64,000 nt of DNA from Conus ventricosus (GCA_018398815.1 JAFLJL010014851.1:1-64000); one strand, 5' to 3'; shown: positions 30,930 through 43,477, numbered from the stretch's first letter. Notes: generated by a model not told the origin, from the letters alone. Made by a program: numbers and translations.

Positions 30930-33900
30930 AAGGAAATTAACACAAGAAACAAGACCTTGTAAGTTCTGGAAAATACACGTGCCATAGGTCGCAGGCAGTC
31001 AGGATTTTCTTTTCTGAAATATGCGCAGTGGAAAAGAAAATGCCGAGTGTGAAACTTTCAACTGCTCTGCAGATGCAATTTAAATTTTTGCGAAATTTTG
31101 TACGGAAAGCGTTTAGCTTAAGCCTGTAAAACAGGGATTCAAGTTTTCGGTTGTTTTTTTTCAAGTACGTTTGTGTTAGCAATTGATTGGTAATCTTTCA
31201 CTTTTAGGCATTGCTAGAAGAAAAGTAGTGACTGGGATTTGTCACAGCAGAGCAGTTTGGAGTGAGGTAGATGTATTTTATAAGAACCAAGTTTTTGTAG
31301 GCTTCATAAACCTTTTCATACACGTCTTTTTAAGAGACATATCCTTCGTATTAAACACAGAGGATGTGATTTCTATGGATTCATCGGACTTTCGTGCTCC
31401 TTTTTGGCAGCCGGTCAGCCCACTCATTACCAGAAATCCCACGTGAGAGGGATCAGCAAAAATCAATGTTGTCCCTCTTGATATAAGAATACTGACAAGA
31501 TGTTTTATTTCTAAATACCTCACCTCGATTTTTTTACAGCAATAGATTCAAGGCCTTGTAGGACAGATTTAGAATCCACACAGAAAAGTGCTTTGTAGAT
31601 AGTAAGTGGAGTATCAACAAGAAAGTAAGCGCATTAGAATTGCACCAGTCAGCCGTGAAGATAGAATACCCTTCCCAAGATGAATGATGAATAACTAAAC
31701 CAACTTCCAGCTTCTTCATTTAACAGTGATCCATCAGTGAAAACTTTAATTGGTGTGAATAATTACTATCGATATGAGATTTGGCAAGAGAGGACAATAT
31801 ATTATTGTTAACATTCTTTTGTAGATCAGTATATTTATAATCAAAACATGCGGTGTGCAATTCCCAATTTGGAATCGGGGATACAGGAAAACGATCAGCA
31901 ATATTTTGGGATAAATCTCAGCATCTTTCAATAATTTGGGAATATGTCATTATAGTTGTATTAGATTTAATAGATCTAGCTCGTTTCGGAAATGGAAATT
32001 GATCGTAAAGCTTAATTCTATCTTTGCTGAGTTCTGAACAGCTGAGCTACGCAAGATGAATTTAGCACAGGCCAACTTTCTTGTTGATACTCAAACTATA
32101 CTCAAGGGGCAGAACTCGGCTTCGTAATACGTTCCTGATGCACTGGCATGAAATGGGACACTAGTGCGAGTCTAATCCCTTTTGCGTCTACACTTTGCAA
32201 CTTTTTAAGTAAGTAGTTTGGTGCGCTGAAGAACACTTCTTGTGCGTATGATAATTTTGATCTTACGAGAGATGTCGAAAGGTTGTACTAAAGTTTTGTG
32301 TATCTGCTCCCCAATTTTTTTTTACTGATCACTTTAAGAAGATTAAGAGATTTGCTGGCTTCGTTGTTTAATATGTTCAATATGGTTGTTCCAAGTTAAC
32401 TTTGAGGTAATATTTACTCCTAAAAATTTTATCTCGGTGACATAATTCAATACATTGTTATCTACCCTTTAAAAATAGGAATATTGCAAACACTTCCCAG
32501 CATCAAATAACATCATGTGGGTTTTTTCTGACGATAAACTAAGGCGTTTTCAAACATGAATATTGCCATTATTATCTAGGGTCACGCTGATATGTTTTTT
32601 TAATGAAATTGACAGATCTGACTGAAGTTTTCTTCTTTAAGTTACGTTCATCCACATGCAAATATCGTCAGCGTATTGCACCAAGGAGCAGTTTTTAGAT
32701 AAATGCTTTGGGAGATCGCATATCAGAATATTAAAAAGTAGCGGAGCGATTACCGATCCCTGAGGAATGCCCCATTTGTAAATATCTCTTGCTGGATATA
32801 AACATTTTTGTATCTTTGCTTCTATACTTCTATTGGTCAGAAATGCTTTGATATAGTTATATACATGACCAGAAAGGCCAATGGTTTTTAGTTTATTAAA
32901 AGTCTCTCATGCCAAACATGATCATCGCTTTTCTGACATCAAAGAAAGTGGCGAGGACATTTTTTCTTCGTGCAAATTGTTGTTTTAATGAGTCGTCAAT
33001 TTTACCAGATGGTCTGTTGTTGATCTGCCTTTTCTAAAGCCTGCTTGTATAGCCCGGAATTTATACCACGTTTCTCACAGTGTATACAAGCCTACTTAAA
33101 ACAATTCTTTCCATTAATTACACGTGTGAGAGGTGAGGGGCAATCGGACGGTAACTATTTATGTTGGATCTAGGTTTGCCCTGCTTTAAGATCGGCACAA
33201 CTAGAGATTCTTTCCAAACAGAAGGGATACTTCATCTTGCCAGCATTTTGTTATGATGTTATGAAGAAAAGATACAAAATTATCTGGCAGGTGTTTTAAC
33301 ATCTCATTCGAAAGAGCATCCAGACCAACTGATGTTTTTTTTGTTGATAATAATATTATTCCATTTTTTAATTCCTGTAGAGTGATATCCGCGTTTAGAT
33401 AATGGTCATTTTTTTCTTCTGGATCACAGTTTCATATCATTATTCTTTGAGTTTTCCTCATAGTTTTGCATTTATCAGAAAGGCTATTTGTGGAACTATT
33501 TTTTGCAAACAGATCTGCGAACGCCTCGGCTTTTTGAGCAGCAGTTGGAAATTGCTCATTTTCTAAAGTAACTGGATAAATTGGAAGATTCACTCCCGTT
33601 TCATTTCATGGACCTTTGTCCAAACTTTTTTCACATCGAGATGATTAGAGACTTCGGTGAGACAAAAGGACGACCAGTGGTCCGTTTAGCTTTTTCAATG
33701 ACTCTACTGCTCATATTCTTGGCCGTTTCATAGTGACATTGTATTTCAGCTTGTCTTTAACATATTCTTTGTATTTTAGTTTCTTTTCATCAACAGCACA
33801 TTTGCAGGATTCCATCCACCACACATTTCCGCTATAAACTGATCTTCTTTTGTGGTTAGTTTTTGGAATGGATTTGGTTGCAGCGTACAAGACCGATTCT

Positions 33901-34970
33901 CAGAAAATGTGTTTTACATAGTTTCAACATCCCGGTTTTCAAGGAGTTGTTACATTAAAAGAGTAGAAAGAAACTCATGGAGAGTGTGGCAGCAGAGAGT
34001 CCTCAGAAGAGAAGCCCCCCCCAAGCAAGTGTTTCGGCCCTTATCTCCTGACACTTAGGGGGGTTGGGCCACACCGGTTCATGACTCCGGATGTCCCTCT
34101 GCTGCCCCTTTTTTTTTTTCCCCCATCTTGGGACTAGCCATGGCTGGGATTCGAACCATGACCTCTGGACATGCTCATTTTCTACTTAATGATCGCGCTT
34201 TAACCACTGAGCCCCAGGGACACCTGATATTTGTAGGGAAATTAAGCCTTATGAAGTTCACTTTTGTTCCTCCTTGACCAGATCCCGCTTGAACACCTCT
34301 CTGCCGCTTCTGCCATTGCTTTCAGGGCTCTGGTTTTTTTCCTTCCTGCAACGAGAGCCGTTTCATGAGGCTGTATGCAGACGTTCCTACAAATCCCCTA
34401 GCTCCAATTTCTGCAGTGAGGACTTTGACCTGATAGCCTTCTCTCCCCAGGCTGTTTGCCAGATCAGCATACTTTTCAGTCTTGTAGATTTGAGCTGCCT
34501 CCATTCTGTTCTCATATGGCACCGTGAGCTCGATCATGATCAGTGCTTGGTACATTAAAAGACATTAAAATAGATTTGAATTTTCTCCAGTCAGCTCGTT
34601 TATAATTATATTTTGGAATTTTATCAACTGTGTTGTCTTGTGCAACTGTTAAAACCTCTGAGGGATATGGTAATAGGGAGGTGGTCACTTCCCTAAGTGT
34701 CTTTATCAACCTGCCAGGAACAGCTAAGAGCTAAAGATGCGGAGATGAAAGAAAGATCAATTGTGAGGGTCTATGGTTAGGAAATTGGCAGTCTAGTGAC
34801 ACGCCATCTTTTAGAAGGTAAAGGCCAGATTCGGGAATATTTTCTCCCAGGCGTTTTGGGGTAATTTTTAGGGGCAAAAACGGCCCAAAAAGGGGAAAGC
34901 TTGTTTTTAAAAATTCCCCAAAGCGATAAACCCAATTCTGATTTTTCACGTCTATTTGTACTTTAACCCA
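30930..34970 (-). mobile_element. degenerate RNase H-bearing LINE (I-group-like)
   Basis: On the minus strand, from right to left: endonuclease C-terminal part (TVDKIPKYNYKRADW, about 34575-34650); an RT with GLDALSNEMLKHLP (about 33280-33330), PSGLVNGQ-type and YADD-region remnants near 32650-32740; an RNase H-like segment with FCVDSKSVLQGLES (about 31545-31590); and a short C-terminal tail (about 30940-31140). Heavily mutated. It is interrupted at 33963-34550 by another retroelement end. Assignment to the I group rests on the RNase H-like piece after RT. Confidence 0.6.
33963..34550 (-). mobile_element. 5'-truncated retroelement end with endonuclease-like domain and tRNA-like 3' UTR
   Basis: Flanked by TACATTAAAAGA at 33951-33962 and 34551-34562, a clean 12 bp target duplication. 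The minus strand first encodes a C-terminal protein piece (34322-34555): MIELTVPYENRMEA...KTEKYADL, the E...K...KY spacing of restriction-like (PD-D/ExK) endonuclease domains found at the C terminus of R2-group and related LINEs. Downstream, the 3' UTR contains a tRNA-like module with an A box (GCTCAGTGGTTA) and a perfect B box (GGTTCGAATCC) at about 34140-34225. Either the LINE 3' end is shared with a SINE or a SINE is fused to it. Confidence 0.55.
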
Positions 34971-35027
34971 GTCAGTTTACAGTCAAAAACTCCTTTGGGG
35001 AGGTTTTTTTGAAATATTTGTTGAGTG

Positions 35028-35058
<31 letters not shown>

Positions 35059-38000
35059 GCGGCCCCAAAACCTCTGCGCCCCCTCAAAAGGCAGTGCACC
35101 CCGCCCTCTTCCCGGACCCCCGCCCACACCCCAACACCCGGTCCCCCCCGGGCCGCACCCCAGTGTTGATTTTTCGAATTTCACACCGGGCCATGTGTAA
35201 ATTATTTGCGCATTTTGGAAAGGGCGATGTTATAAGGCGGTAAAGACGTTGTTAAATGTTTTTGTAGAGGGCCCTGTAGACATTTTTTTGCCTTTAGCAG
35301 TTTTTGTTGACACACGGGGGGGTGGGAAAAAAGTTTGCCGTGTGGTAGTTTATTTTCTAGAAAAATTTTAGTGCGCAAAATTAAAACGGCAAATTTGAAT
35401 TTTTTTGAAAATGTGTTTTGGGAAGGTGGGAGATGTTAGTTGCCCCGAGCGAAAATCTCACTGCAGTATGTCTTTTTTTTTGGGCTTTTTAGCCTTTAAA
35501 AGTCAAAACAAAAAAAAAAATTTAAATTAGTTTTAAAGGGAAAAAAAAAAAAAAAGGAAAAAAAAAAAAAGGGTTTAAAAAAAACAAAATAAATGCAAAG
35601 GGGTTTGGAAAACGAAAACTATTAAATAGAGGAATCCGCAAGCCCGGTACTTAGGGGGGAAGAACAGTTTAACTGGGTAAAAAAGTTATAAAAAAGGGAT
35701 GACGATTTTAAAAGGAAAATAAAAAGCATTGAAAGTTGACAGAAAGGACGTCATGGAAACCAAGCGGATGAAGTCACGCCGTGGCGGGGGGGGCCCGGGG
35801 CCATTTTGCTTTTAGGGGTTTGGGGGTTATTGTCCCCTTTGGGGGGGGTTCATCTTTCCTGTAGGGTCTGGGGGGGACAGGTCGTGCAGGTCGTCTTGGT
35901 TTGGCCAAAAAACGGTGGTGAAATGAGGGCCCCGGGTTTTCCAAAAAAGGGACACCCCAAACTTTTTGGGAAGGGGTGGATTTTTGTCCCCCCATGTACG
36001 GGGCCTTGTTTTTGGACTTTTTTCATGAGAAAAAAACGTTACGTTCTTATCCCCCATGAAGACTAGAGTAAATGGGCGTTAAATTTTTAAATTTTAGTTT
36101 TGGGGTTTTAGGTCTGAAATTTTGGGTTTTAGGGCGACCCGGTGTGATAAGCTTTTTGGGGAAATTTTTCTTTTTCAGCTTTCAACGGTTTGACAAAAAT
36201 TTTTTGTTGTTTCCTGAGGGGTTTTTTTTGTGTTTTTGGGGATCTTTAAAACCCCTTCATGGAGTACAATGGCATCTGTTTAATCCCTGTATTTTTAAAC
36301 AGAGTTTTCCCTCACTTTTCCTTTATGGTTTTTAGCTTTTGGGGGAGTTTTACAAGTGAAAACCCATCCCCCAAACCCTAGTCTCTCTTTTTTTTGCCTT
36401 TTTAAAACAAAATTCCGAGCGATAAAAAACTTTGGGTGGGTGGGAAAGTTGCTCCCAGTTTCATATCTTCCGATTGTTTGCTTGTGGGAATTGAAATGTT
36501 TTTTTCAGCGGGAGTGGGGGTTTAAGGGAATTTGGGGGAACTCTTTTTATTAGTTTGTTGGGTTTTTTCTGTTTTTTTGTTCTTTGGACAGTATCGATAG
36601 GGGTTCGACACTTGAGATAAAGGAATTTCTGTGACTTGAAATCTTTTTTACAGCCTTTTTTACGTCTTTTGTTTTCAGGGCACTCGGGTTTTGCCCACTC
36701 TATTTTGGGCGATTTTTTTTAACTTTTACAACATCAAAAAAGGGTTGGGCCTAGTTTCCCACTGTTTTTGTCTGAAAACCGGTGTTTTTTTTTCTTTTTT
36801 TGGTTTGTAAAGTTTGGGTTGGGGTCTCATGTCCTTATATGTGTCCTTTGTTGTCTCTCACCCGTTTTTGGAGGGAAACCAGTTGTCCATTCTGTCGTGA
36901 GGGTTAGTTTTTAAACCCAACTTTCGGGGGAATGAAAACCCTCCGCCGTTTCCCCCGTTCCCCCGTTTTTTTTTCGTTCTCCCCAAAAAAAAAAAAGGCT
37001 CCGCTGAAAAATTATTCGAAAAAATGAAGCTAAAAACGTTTATCAAGTTCGGAACAGCGATTTTTTCTCGCCCGGTTTTTGTTTTTAAAGGGGTTTGTTC
37101 TATTCTGCTTCCTTCCGATATTTTTTTTCATCATGGCGTCGTTTCCCAAGTGGAGTTTGTCGCCGTGAGTGCAAAAAAAACGAAAAAAAATAAAAGAAAA
37201 AAAGTATGTGAACCCTAGAAGCAAAGTGGCAGCGAAGGACGTGTTTTGATCGGGATGTAATAAGAAAACATGAAAAGGGGGAAATTTAAAGGGTTTTTTG
37301 GCAAAACCCTTCCCAAAAAAAACGTGTTTTTTTGGTAGTGGGGCCCTTTGTGGAATCGGGAAAACACATCGAGGTCCCAGTCACCAAACAAAAAAAGTGT
37401 TTCCCACCCCAAATTTCCAGCATTTTTTATATCATTGGGTTTAAGCAAAAATTTACTTTTAAATTTTTCCAATGATAGTTTAAAATTCCAAAGTATTTTC
37501 CACAGTAGAGTCTTAAAAAAAAAGGGGAAAAAAAACTTTAAAAAGTGAAAAAAATTTTTAAAAAAGAAAAAATGACATAAAATTTTAAAAGAGGGTAAAA
37601 CAGTTTTGTGAAAAATTTTCCCCCGGGTTTAGGGAAAACGTTTGCTACATTTGTTAGGTGTTCTACACCCCCCCTATAAAATTTCCTTTTCCACAGCCCA
37701 CTCCCCCCTCCCTTTATACTTCCAAATTTCCTCCCCCCTTCCCCCCCAACCCCACCCTCACCCCCAAAAAACTTTAACCCCCCCACATTGCCCCCCCCCT
37801 CCCCCCCCCCCCCCCCTAAAAAAAACCCCCCCGGGCCCACTAACCCCCCCCCCCCCCACCCCCACACACACGTTCCCCCCCCCTCCCCCCAACACAAAAC
37901 TTGTCGGGGGGGGGGGGGGGGGTATGATTAGTTGTAAGTGGGAGGGGGGGTGTACTGTTGTGACATCAGTTTGTTTTTATGTCACTTGTTCTTTTATGTT

Positions 38001-38376
38001 CTTTTTTGTGTTTAGTGTTTCCTGACGAAGTGTCTAAGGCCCAAAAGCTTCAGTTGGGTTTTTTTGTTTTTTTTTAAAGGACTTCAAAGTAATCATTTTT
38101 CCTATTGTGTTTATTGAAGTCCAGCAGTCGTTTTCATACATCTGATTTACTTAGTTTGATTTCCCACTCTGATTTACTTATCTACAGGCCTTATTCTTTA
38201 TGTCCTGAAAGCACTGTTTGTCAAATTTTCTTTAGCTACAGTTCTGAGGATTCATCATACTAAATGTTTGTCTCAATTGACATAGTTTCTTTCCACATCA
38301 GCCTCAGTCTTCATGGTGTTTAAAGCTGTTCTATAGAATGAGTTGTTTACAAGCAAGAAAGTGATTTCTAAAGATT
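34971..38376. other. homopolymer-rich, low-confidence sequence in the cyclophilin intron
   Basis: The stretch is full of lengthened G, C, T and A runs (for example 35036-35058, 35530-35575, 37800-37920). A truncated third copy of the long SINE family is recognisable at about 35036-35175 (poly-T then CCTCTGCGCC, GGCAGTGCACCC). No gene is supported. The texture is like the noisy part of Polinton B and suggests poor base calling rather than biology. Confidence 0.5.
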
Positions 38377-39066
38377 TTATGCCTTATTTAATACAAAATA
38401 TGCTTCAGCTTCAGGGGGCACCGCCCCCTGACCCCCGCCGGGCTGTTGCCCCTGTACCCCACTGGGGGCCATGGTGAACCCCAGATCCCCGCCAATCTCC
38501 TCTTTTTTTAAAAAAAAACTGTTTTCATCCCTGAACATAGAGGCATAAATTTTTTTAAGAAAGAAATCTTTTTCTGAAAACCCTTCAGCCCAAACATCTT
38601 TAACAGGACTAGAACACACATCTGCGACCTCTGTCTGATCGTTTTGATCTTGACAACGATTACCGACATTATGAATATCTGCCATATCATCTCGTTGGCC
38701 TGCATTTTCTTGCCCATTTTCATTTTTTTCTTTCTCGATCTCCGAAAGAAGCTGAGGGGTCATAAATCTGGAGGCACATACCTGACACATGTATTTTCGG
38801 TGGGAACGAATAAAAACACACAACATATAGTCCGGTAGATAAGTTCTTGACCAAGGAATCGACGTAGAACACTCGGAACACACGAACGTGCGGCCACTGG
38901 CATTGCCGTTACCTTGGGAGCGTTCACCCTGGTTCAATTTTTCATTGTCTTTTTGACACGAATCTGAGGCTGCATCAGACTTGTTCCGAGACACAGCTGT
39001 AACTGGCATCGTACTGCACACATTTGAAATCTTCTTGAAGCTTTTTGAGACCCGCGTTCTCCCCAT
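38377..39066 (-). CDS. hypothetical zinc-finger-like protein (229 aa)
   Basis: The first sensible ATG (39066) begins MGRTRVSKSFKKISN; upstream codons come from a (TG)n tract. A Ser/Asn/Gln-rich N-terminal third precedes a Cys-rich module, VCSEC (about residues 68-72), then YMLCVF and YMCQVCASRF, which could bind one zinc. A Glu/Asp-rich middle follows. The last ~37 residues (GFTMAPSGVQGQ, PPEAEAYF) resemble translated interspersed repeat rather than conserved protein. An intact frame of this length amid decayed transposons is notable. It lies in the cyclophilin intron on the same strand and could be a retroposed gene fragment or a transposon gene. Function unknown. Confidence 0.4.
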   Translation of the reverse strand: MGRTRVSKSFKKISNVCSTMPVTAVSRNKSDAASDSCQKDNEKLNQGERSQGNGNASGRTFVCSECSTSIPWSRTYLPDYMLCVFIRSHRKYMCQVCASRFMTPQLLSEIEKEKNENGQENAGQRDDMADIHNVGNRCQDQNDQTEVADVCSSPVKDVWAEGFSEKDFFLKKIYASMFRDENSFFLKKEEIGGDLGFTMAPSGVQGQQPGGGQGAVPPEAEAYFVLNKA

Positions 39067-39224
39067 GACTGTCTTCTGACGGGAGCAGCTAAAAGAGAAT
39101 GCTGTCCATCGCCATATTGTGTGTGTGTGTGTGTGTGCGCGTGTGTGCGTGTGCATGTGTCTCTTGATGTATGCATATTTACATGCAGATTCTTCTGTGT
39201 ATGCATGCGTGTATATGTAAACTA

Positions 39225-40838
39225 GTCACAAAAAGTTAAGGGCCAGACAGAAAAACTCTCACCAAAATAAACGACATAACGCACAGGAAAACAGCTTATA
39301 CCGTATTTTATTTCATGTCTTTAGCTTTCATGTCAATGCCATTGCAATTGTGTCAATTCAATTTTCTGGACAAAATCAAGGATCAAACATCATAACCCCT
39401 CTGTTTGAAAATCACAAAATTGACAATTCACAAGAAGTTTATTGAAAAGCTTCAGTAGTGCGTATGTCCGCCATTTGCACCCACACATTCCATGCATCTA
39501 GGCCTCATGGACTGGATCAGAGTCACAAGGGTCTGTTGAGGCATGGCGTTCCACTCCTGCAGCAGAAATTGGAACAGTTGGTGGAGGTCAACAGGAGGAG
39601 GGTGGTTGTCGTGGACGCGGCGTTCCAGATGGTCCCAAAAGTTCTCAATAGGGTTCAAATCAGGCGAACGCGATGGCCAGTCCATTCGTGGAACCTGCTG
39701 CTGCCTCAGGTAGTCGTTCACCACACGGGCGCGGTGTGGAGTGGCGTTGTCGTCCATGAGGGTGGCACCGGGTCCCATGGCTTGCAGAGGGGGGATAATC
39801 AACGGCCTCACGATTTCATCTCTGTACCTTACTCCAGTAAGTCTGCCTGGCACAAGGTGAAGGGGTGTCCTGCCATGAAGGTGGATGCCTCCCCATACCA
39901 TCAGGGAGCCGCCTCCATAGCGATCGTGCTCACGAACACAGCCATCAGCAAGCCTCTCCCCTGGACGACGCCAGACGCGTACCCGGCCATCATTTCGGGA
40001 CAGGGAGAATCTTGACTCATCGGTGAAGAGGATGGTGCTCCATTGCTGCCTCGTCCATCGCTGATGACGTCGACACCACCTCCTTCTGGCCTGTCGATGG
40101 TGCTGTGTTAGTGGGAGACGGACGGCGGGCCTTCTTGAGCGGAGGTTGAAACTGTGAAGGCGACCTCGGACGGTCTGGCGACTTACGTGATGTTAGTCGT
40201 TCTTCTCAGCTCCTGTCTCAGAGTGGTTGCATTGATGGTTCTGCTGCGGACTGCTGTCAGCATCAAGTAACGATCGTCTTGCCTGTTGGTGATTCTTGGC
40301 CGCCCTGAGCGTGGTCGTTCCTCGGCTCTTCCAGTGTCTTAGTATCGCTGGTGAAGGCGTTCAATGACTGAGTGGCTCACTCCCAGACGTCTTGCCACCT
40401 CTCTTCCAGAAATGCCATCTTGGAGCCATCCCAGAGCCCGGCCGCGATCTAGTGTTGACAGTTTTCGTCTTGGAGGCATGGTTATTGCAGCCCCGATTAG
40501 CGGTCATTTTATACTCACCGCAGGCAAATTGTCATTGAAAAGTGTTCAACATAGGCAGGCCTTGCACGTGCACTGTGCCGATTTCTCAATTCAAAACTGC
40601 TGTGTAATCTGCGCCTGGCCAAACTTCATGCATTATTCACGGATTTTTGGTATTTTGGCTGAGCGCATATTCTCGACCCGAAAAATGCGTCGTCTGAAAG
40701 ATTATTTCGGTCATACAGTGTGGTGTGTGAGCTGTCAGAATAGCTCAGAATGAAACACACTGCGCTTTGTTTTACGAGCATTCAGACCCATTACTTAGAG
40801 TACCCCAAAATCTAAGGCGGCCCTTAACTTTTTGTGAC
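39225..40838 (-). mobile_element. Tc1-like DNA transposon with TA target duplication
   Basis: Ends are perfect inverted repeats of 20 bp starting GTCACAAAAAGTTAAGGGCC (39225-39244 and the complement at 40819-40838), each flanked by TA (39223-39224 and 40839-40840). It contains one transposase gene on the minus strand. The 1,614 bp length is usual for the family. Confidence 0.95.
39452..40479 (-). pseudogene. Tc1-like DDE transposase
   Basis: ATG at 40479 begins MPPRRKLSTLDRGRA, a paired-type helix-turn-helix (VARRLGVSHSVIERLHQ) that binds the element ends. The catalytic triad is visible: LFTDESRF (about 40010-40029), LMDDNATPHRA (about 39735-39765) and LNPIENFWDHL (about 39630-39660), a D,D34E-type spacing. 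An in-frame stop lies at 40339-40341 and a one-base loss near 40190, so the copy is inactive. Total length of about 342 codons is normal. Confidence 0.93.
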
Positions 40839-40840
40839 TA

Positions 40841-41289
40841 GAAAAAATGAGCATTGTAGATGTGCTTCTGATGCACATCAAAGTATACGCAAGCAATTGT
40901 AATTTAGAAAATTAGCATGTGATTTTAAGCCCATGATTTATGTGAAACTCTTGGGATGTACAGCGACAAGCGCATAATTAGTACTTGCATGTCTGTTAAA
41001 GTGAAGCCAGCCACCAGATCACAGGGAAACAGGCTGCTTAGAAAAAAAATGGTCAGGCTCTATTTCTTTAGAATGCAATTGTCTGGCCAGACCCACGATG
41101 TAGGGTGCAAGAAGTTTCTTCTTTGAAACTGTGGGTCTGCTTGGACCCATAACATACTGGAGTTTTGTCTTTTGTATTCTCCTTTGTTTACTCACAAAAA
41201 CAACTTTTGGTACAAATATCGGGTCACGTGTTACACAGTGGAGGCAGCCTAAACCTGACTCAGTTATCAAGGGAAAATCGTGGCTAAGC
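40841..41289. other. intron sequence without recognisable features
   Basis: No repeat ends, RNA genes or coding similarity seen. Confidence 0.5.
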
Positions 41290-42114
41290 TTAACTTTTTC
41301 TTTTTTTGCTGCTGCTGCTGTCCCATCTTCTGTGCCACTTCAGTAGCAATGCACCCACACCGCTCATTTTGACTCCTCATCCACAGCCACAGCACAGCCA
41401 GACCAGCTACAGCCCCTGCACTGGCAGTCCACAAGCATCAGTCAATGTCGAGTCGTCATGGGGCAACCCACCAGAGGAGACACTGCACTGCTGCCGAGTC
41501 ACTTAGGTGGTGTTCAGTGGTGCCTGTTCTGATCTAACATATTCAGGACACCACCTGCTAAGCTCCTATTGACCACAACAACTGCTTAGTCATGGAGCCA
41601 GCCTGAGTAAGGTCTCTCTCAGAAGGGCACTGCTGCATCCGTCCAACAACAGTCCCCATGAATATGCCAGTACCAGTGACTCTGCCAGAATAACATAAAG
41701 GCCATGGATAGGCAATCAAAACTGAGGTCGCCACTAGAATAGGGCAAGAACGGCCACGTAACCTGAGACTTATATATGCTGATTGATAAGGATGAGGATG
41801 AAGATGATGCTAAAGATTTCCATTCAGATCTAACACTGCATGATAGTGCAGTTCTCTACGCTTATGTTCATAATACATCCCGATATTGACCAGGCATGAG
41901 AAATACAGACACCTGCAGTACTGATCAATTCGTTAAGAGGAAGAAACTCAACTGTGTGGTCCAAGTCTTCCCAACTGACCCCTTTGCACACTCTGCTCTG
42001 GGTAGAAGCCGGTTGGGGCAGAAAAATCCCACAAATAAATGGCTCCGATGGGAATCGAATCCATGACCTCCCAGCTGGGAGTCTGCAATGATAACTACTT
42101 TGCCACAGCGCTGG
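41290..42114 (-). repeat. long tRNA-headed SINE, copy 1
   Basis: Close relative of 42622-43477 along its whole length. On the minus strand it starts with the tRNA-like head near 42114 (degenerate; B box complement GGAATCGAATCC at about 42050) and ends in a short A-rich tail (plus strand TTTTTCTTTTTTT, 41294-41307). Only a 5 bp TTAAC repeat flanks it, so it is older than copy 2. Confidence 0.8.
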
Positions 42115-42399
42115 TTAACATATTTGCAGATACTCCAGATACATCAGTTGTTCAAACTTGTTATGCCTACTTTGATGAGTGATACATTCTAACATATACT
42201 GATACAAACAAGTGAATGATCATCAGAAAGTATGGACATATAATGTTAGAATATGTACACACACACACACACATACACACACACACAAACATGTATCTGA
42301 AGTGAGAATATAAGATGTGCATATGTGTGTGTAATCAAAACAAGATTATTATTATGCTCTTTGGTTTTGCATTGACCATATTTTGTTTTGTCCGAGTGA

Positions 42400-42478
42400 G
42401 TGAGGTAGTGTGTTTATTGTGAAGCGCTTAGAGCTTGGTTTGTGACCGAGGATAGGCGCTATATAAATACCCAATATA
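42400..42478 (+). repeat. short retroposon tail with 22 bp target duplication
   Basis: A 79 bp insert containing GAAGCGCTTAGAGCTTGG and GGCGCTATATAAAT, a 3' tail shared by many invertebrate LINEs/SINEs. It lies between direct repeats at 42378-42399 and 42479-42500 (ATATTTTGTTTTGTCC then GAGTGA/AAGTGA, one mismatch). Confidence 0.75.
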
Positions 42479-42621
42479 ATATTTTGTTTTGTCCAAGTGA
42501 TACCACACTTGTTCTCTAACTTATTTTCACTTAAGCAAATTCTTGCAAGCAGTCTCCTGTTGCTGGTGGTTTTATTACAGCACTGGCCACAAAAATTCCC
42601 CTAGTCTTCCTGGGTATTTAT

Positions 42622-43477
42622 TTATTTTTTTTTTTTTTTGCTGTCCCAACCTCTGCGCTACCTCAGAGGCAGTGCACCCACGCCGCTCATTCCGACACCC
42701 CGTCCACAGCCATAGCCCGGCTGGCCCCGCCGCAGCCCCGGCACCAGCAATCCACAGGGAGCAGTCAATGTCAAGTCGTCATGAGGCAACCCACCGGAGG
42801 AGACACTGCACTGCTGCCGAGTCACTTCGGTGGTGTTCAGTGGCGCCTGTTCTGATCTAACATACGCAGGACACCACCTACTAAGCCCCCTACTGACGAC
42901 AATAATTGCTTAGTCGCGGAGCCGGCGTGAGTGAGCTCTCCCTCCGGAGGGCGCCACCACGTCCGTCCAATGACAGCCCCCATGGACTCGCCGATACCGG
43001 TGACCCCGACGTAAGCAAACCAAGGCCACAGATGTGGAGAGGACATCGAAATTGAGGTCACCATGAGAGCAGGGCATGAAGGGCCACAGAACTTGAGACA
43101 TTTTTTTTTAATGCTGATCAATGGGAATGAGGATGATTAAGATGATGCTACGGATTTTCCATTTCGGTCTGAGACTACATGACAGGGCTGTACTCTACGC
43201 TTCCTTTCATAATATATCCTGGCGTCAACCAGGCCCGAGAGATACAGGCACCTGCAGTTTTGGTCAGGAAATTTGAGCAACACTCTCAGAAACGCATCCA
43301 TTAAGTGGATGAAACTCGACTGTGTGGTCCCAGTCTTCCCAACTGAGTCCGCAGCAAACTCAACTCTGGGTAGGAGCCGGTCGGGGCAGAAAAAACCCAC
43401 ATGACTCTGATGGGATTCGAACCCACGACCTCCCAGCCGGGAGTCCGCGACGCTAACCACTTCGCCACGGCGGCTGG
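42622..43477 (-). repeat. long tRNA-headed SINE, copy 2 (856 bp, 15 bp target duplication)
   Basis: Direct repeats TTCCTGGGTATTTAT at 42607-42621 and 43478-43492 define the ends. On the minus strand the 5' head starts at 43477 and has a good A box (TGGCGAAGTGG) and a perfect B box (GGTTCGAATCC, complement at about 43414-43424). A body of about 760 bp follows and ends in poly-A (plus strand T run at 42622-42639). No protein domain. The internal pol III promoter, poly-A and target duplication define a SINE, unusually long for the class. Confidence 0.88.

Noticed and set aside
37538..38025. Gly-rich and Pro-rich ORFs
   Set aside because: They are homopolymer artefacts across poly-C/poly-G sequence that is itself doubtful.
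38020..38050. Hammerhead ribozyme core (CTGACGA ... AAAAG)
   Set aside because: The CTGANGA part is present but the flanking bases do not form convincing stems and the second core box is imperfect; it lies in low-quality sequence.
39458..40015. 185-residue plus-strand ORF
   Set aside because: It is the antisense shadow of the Tc1-like transposase.
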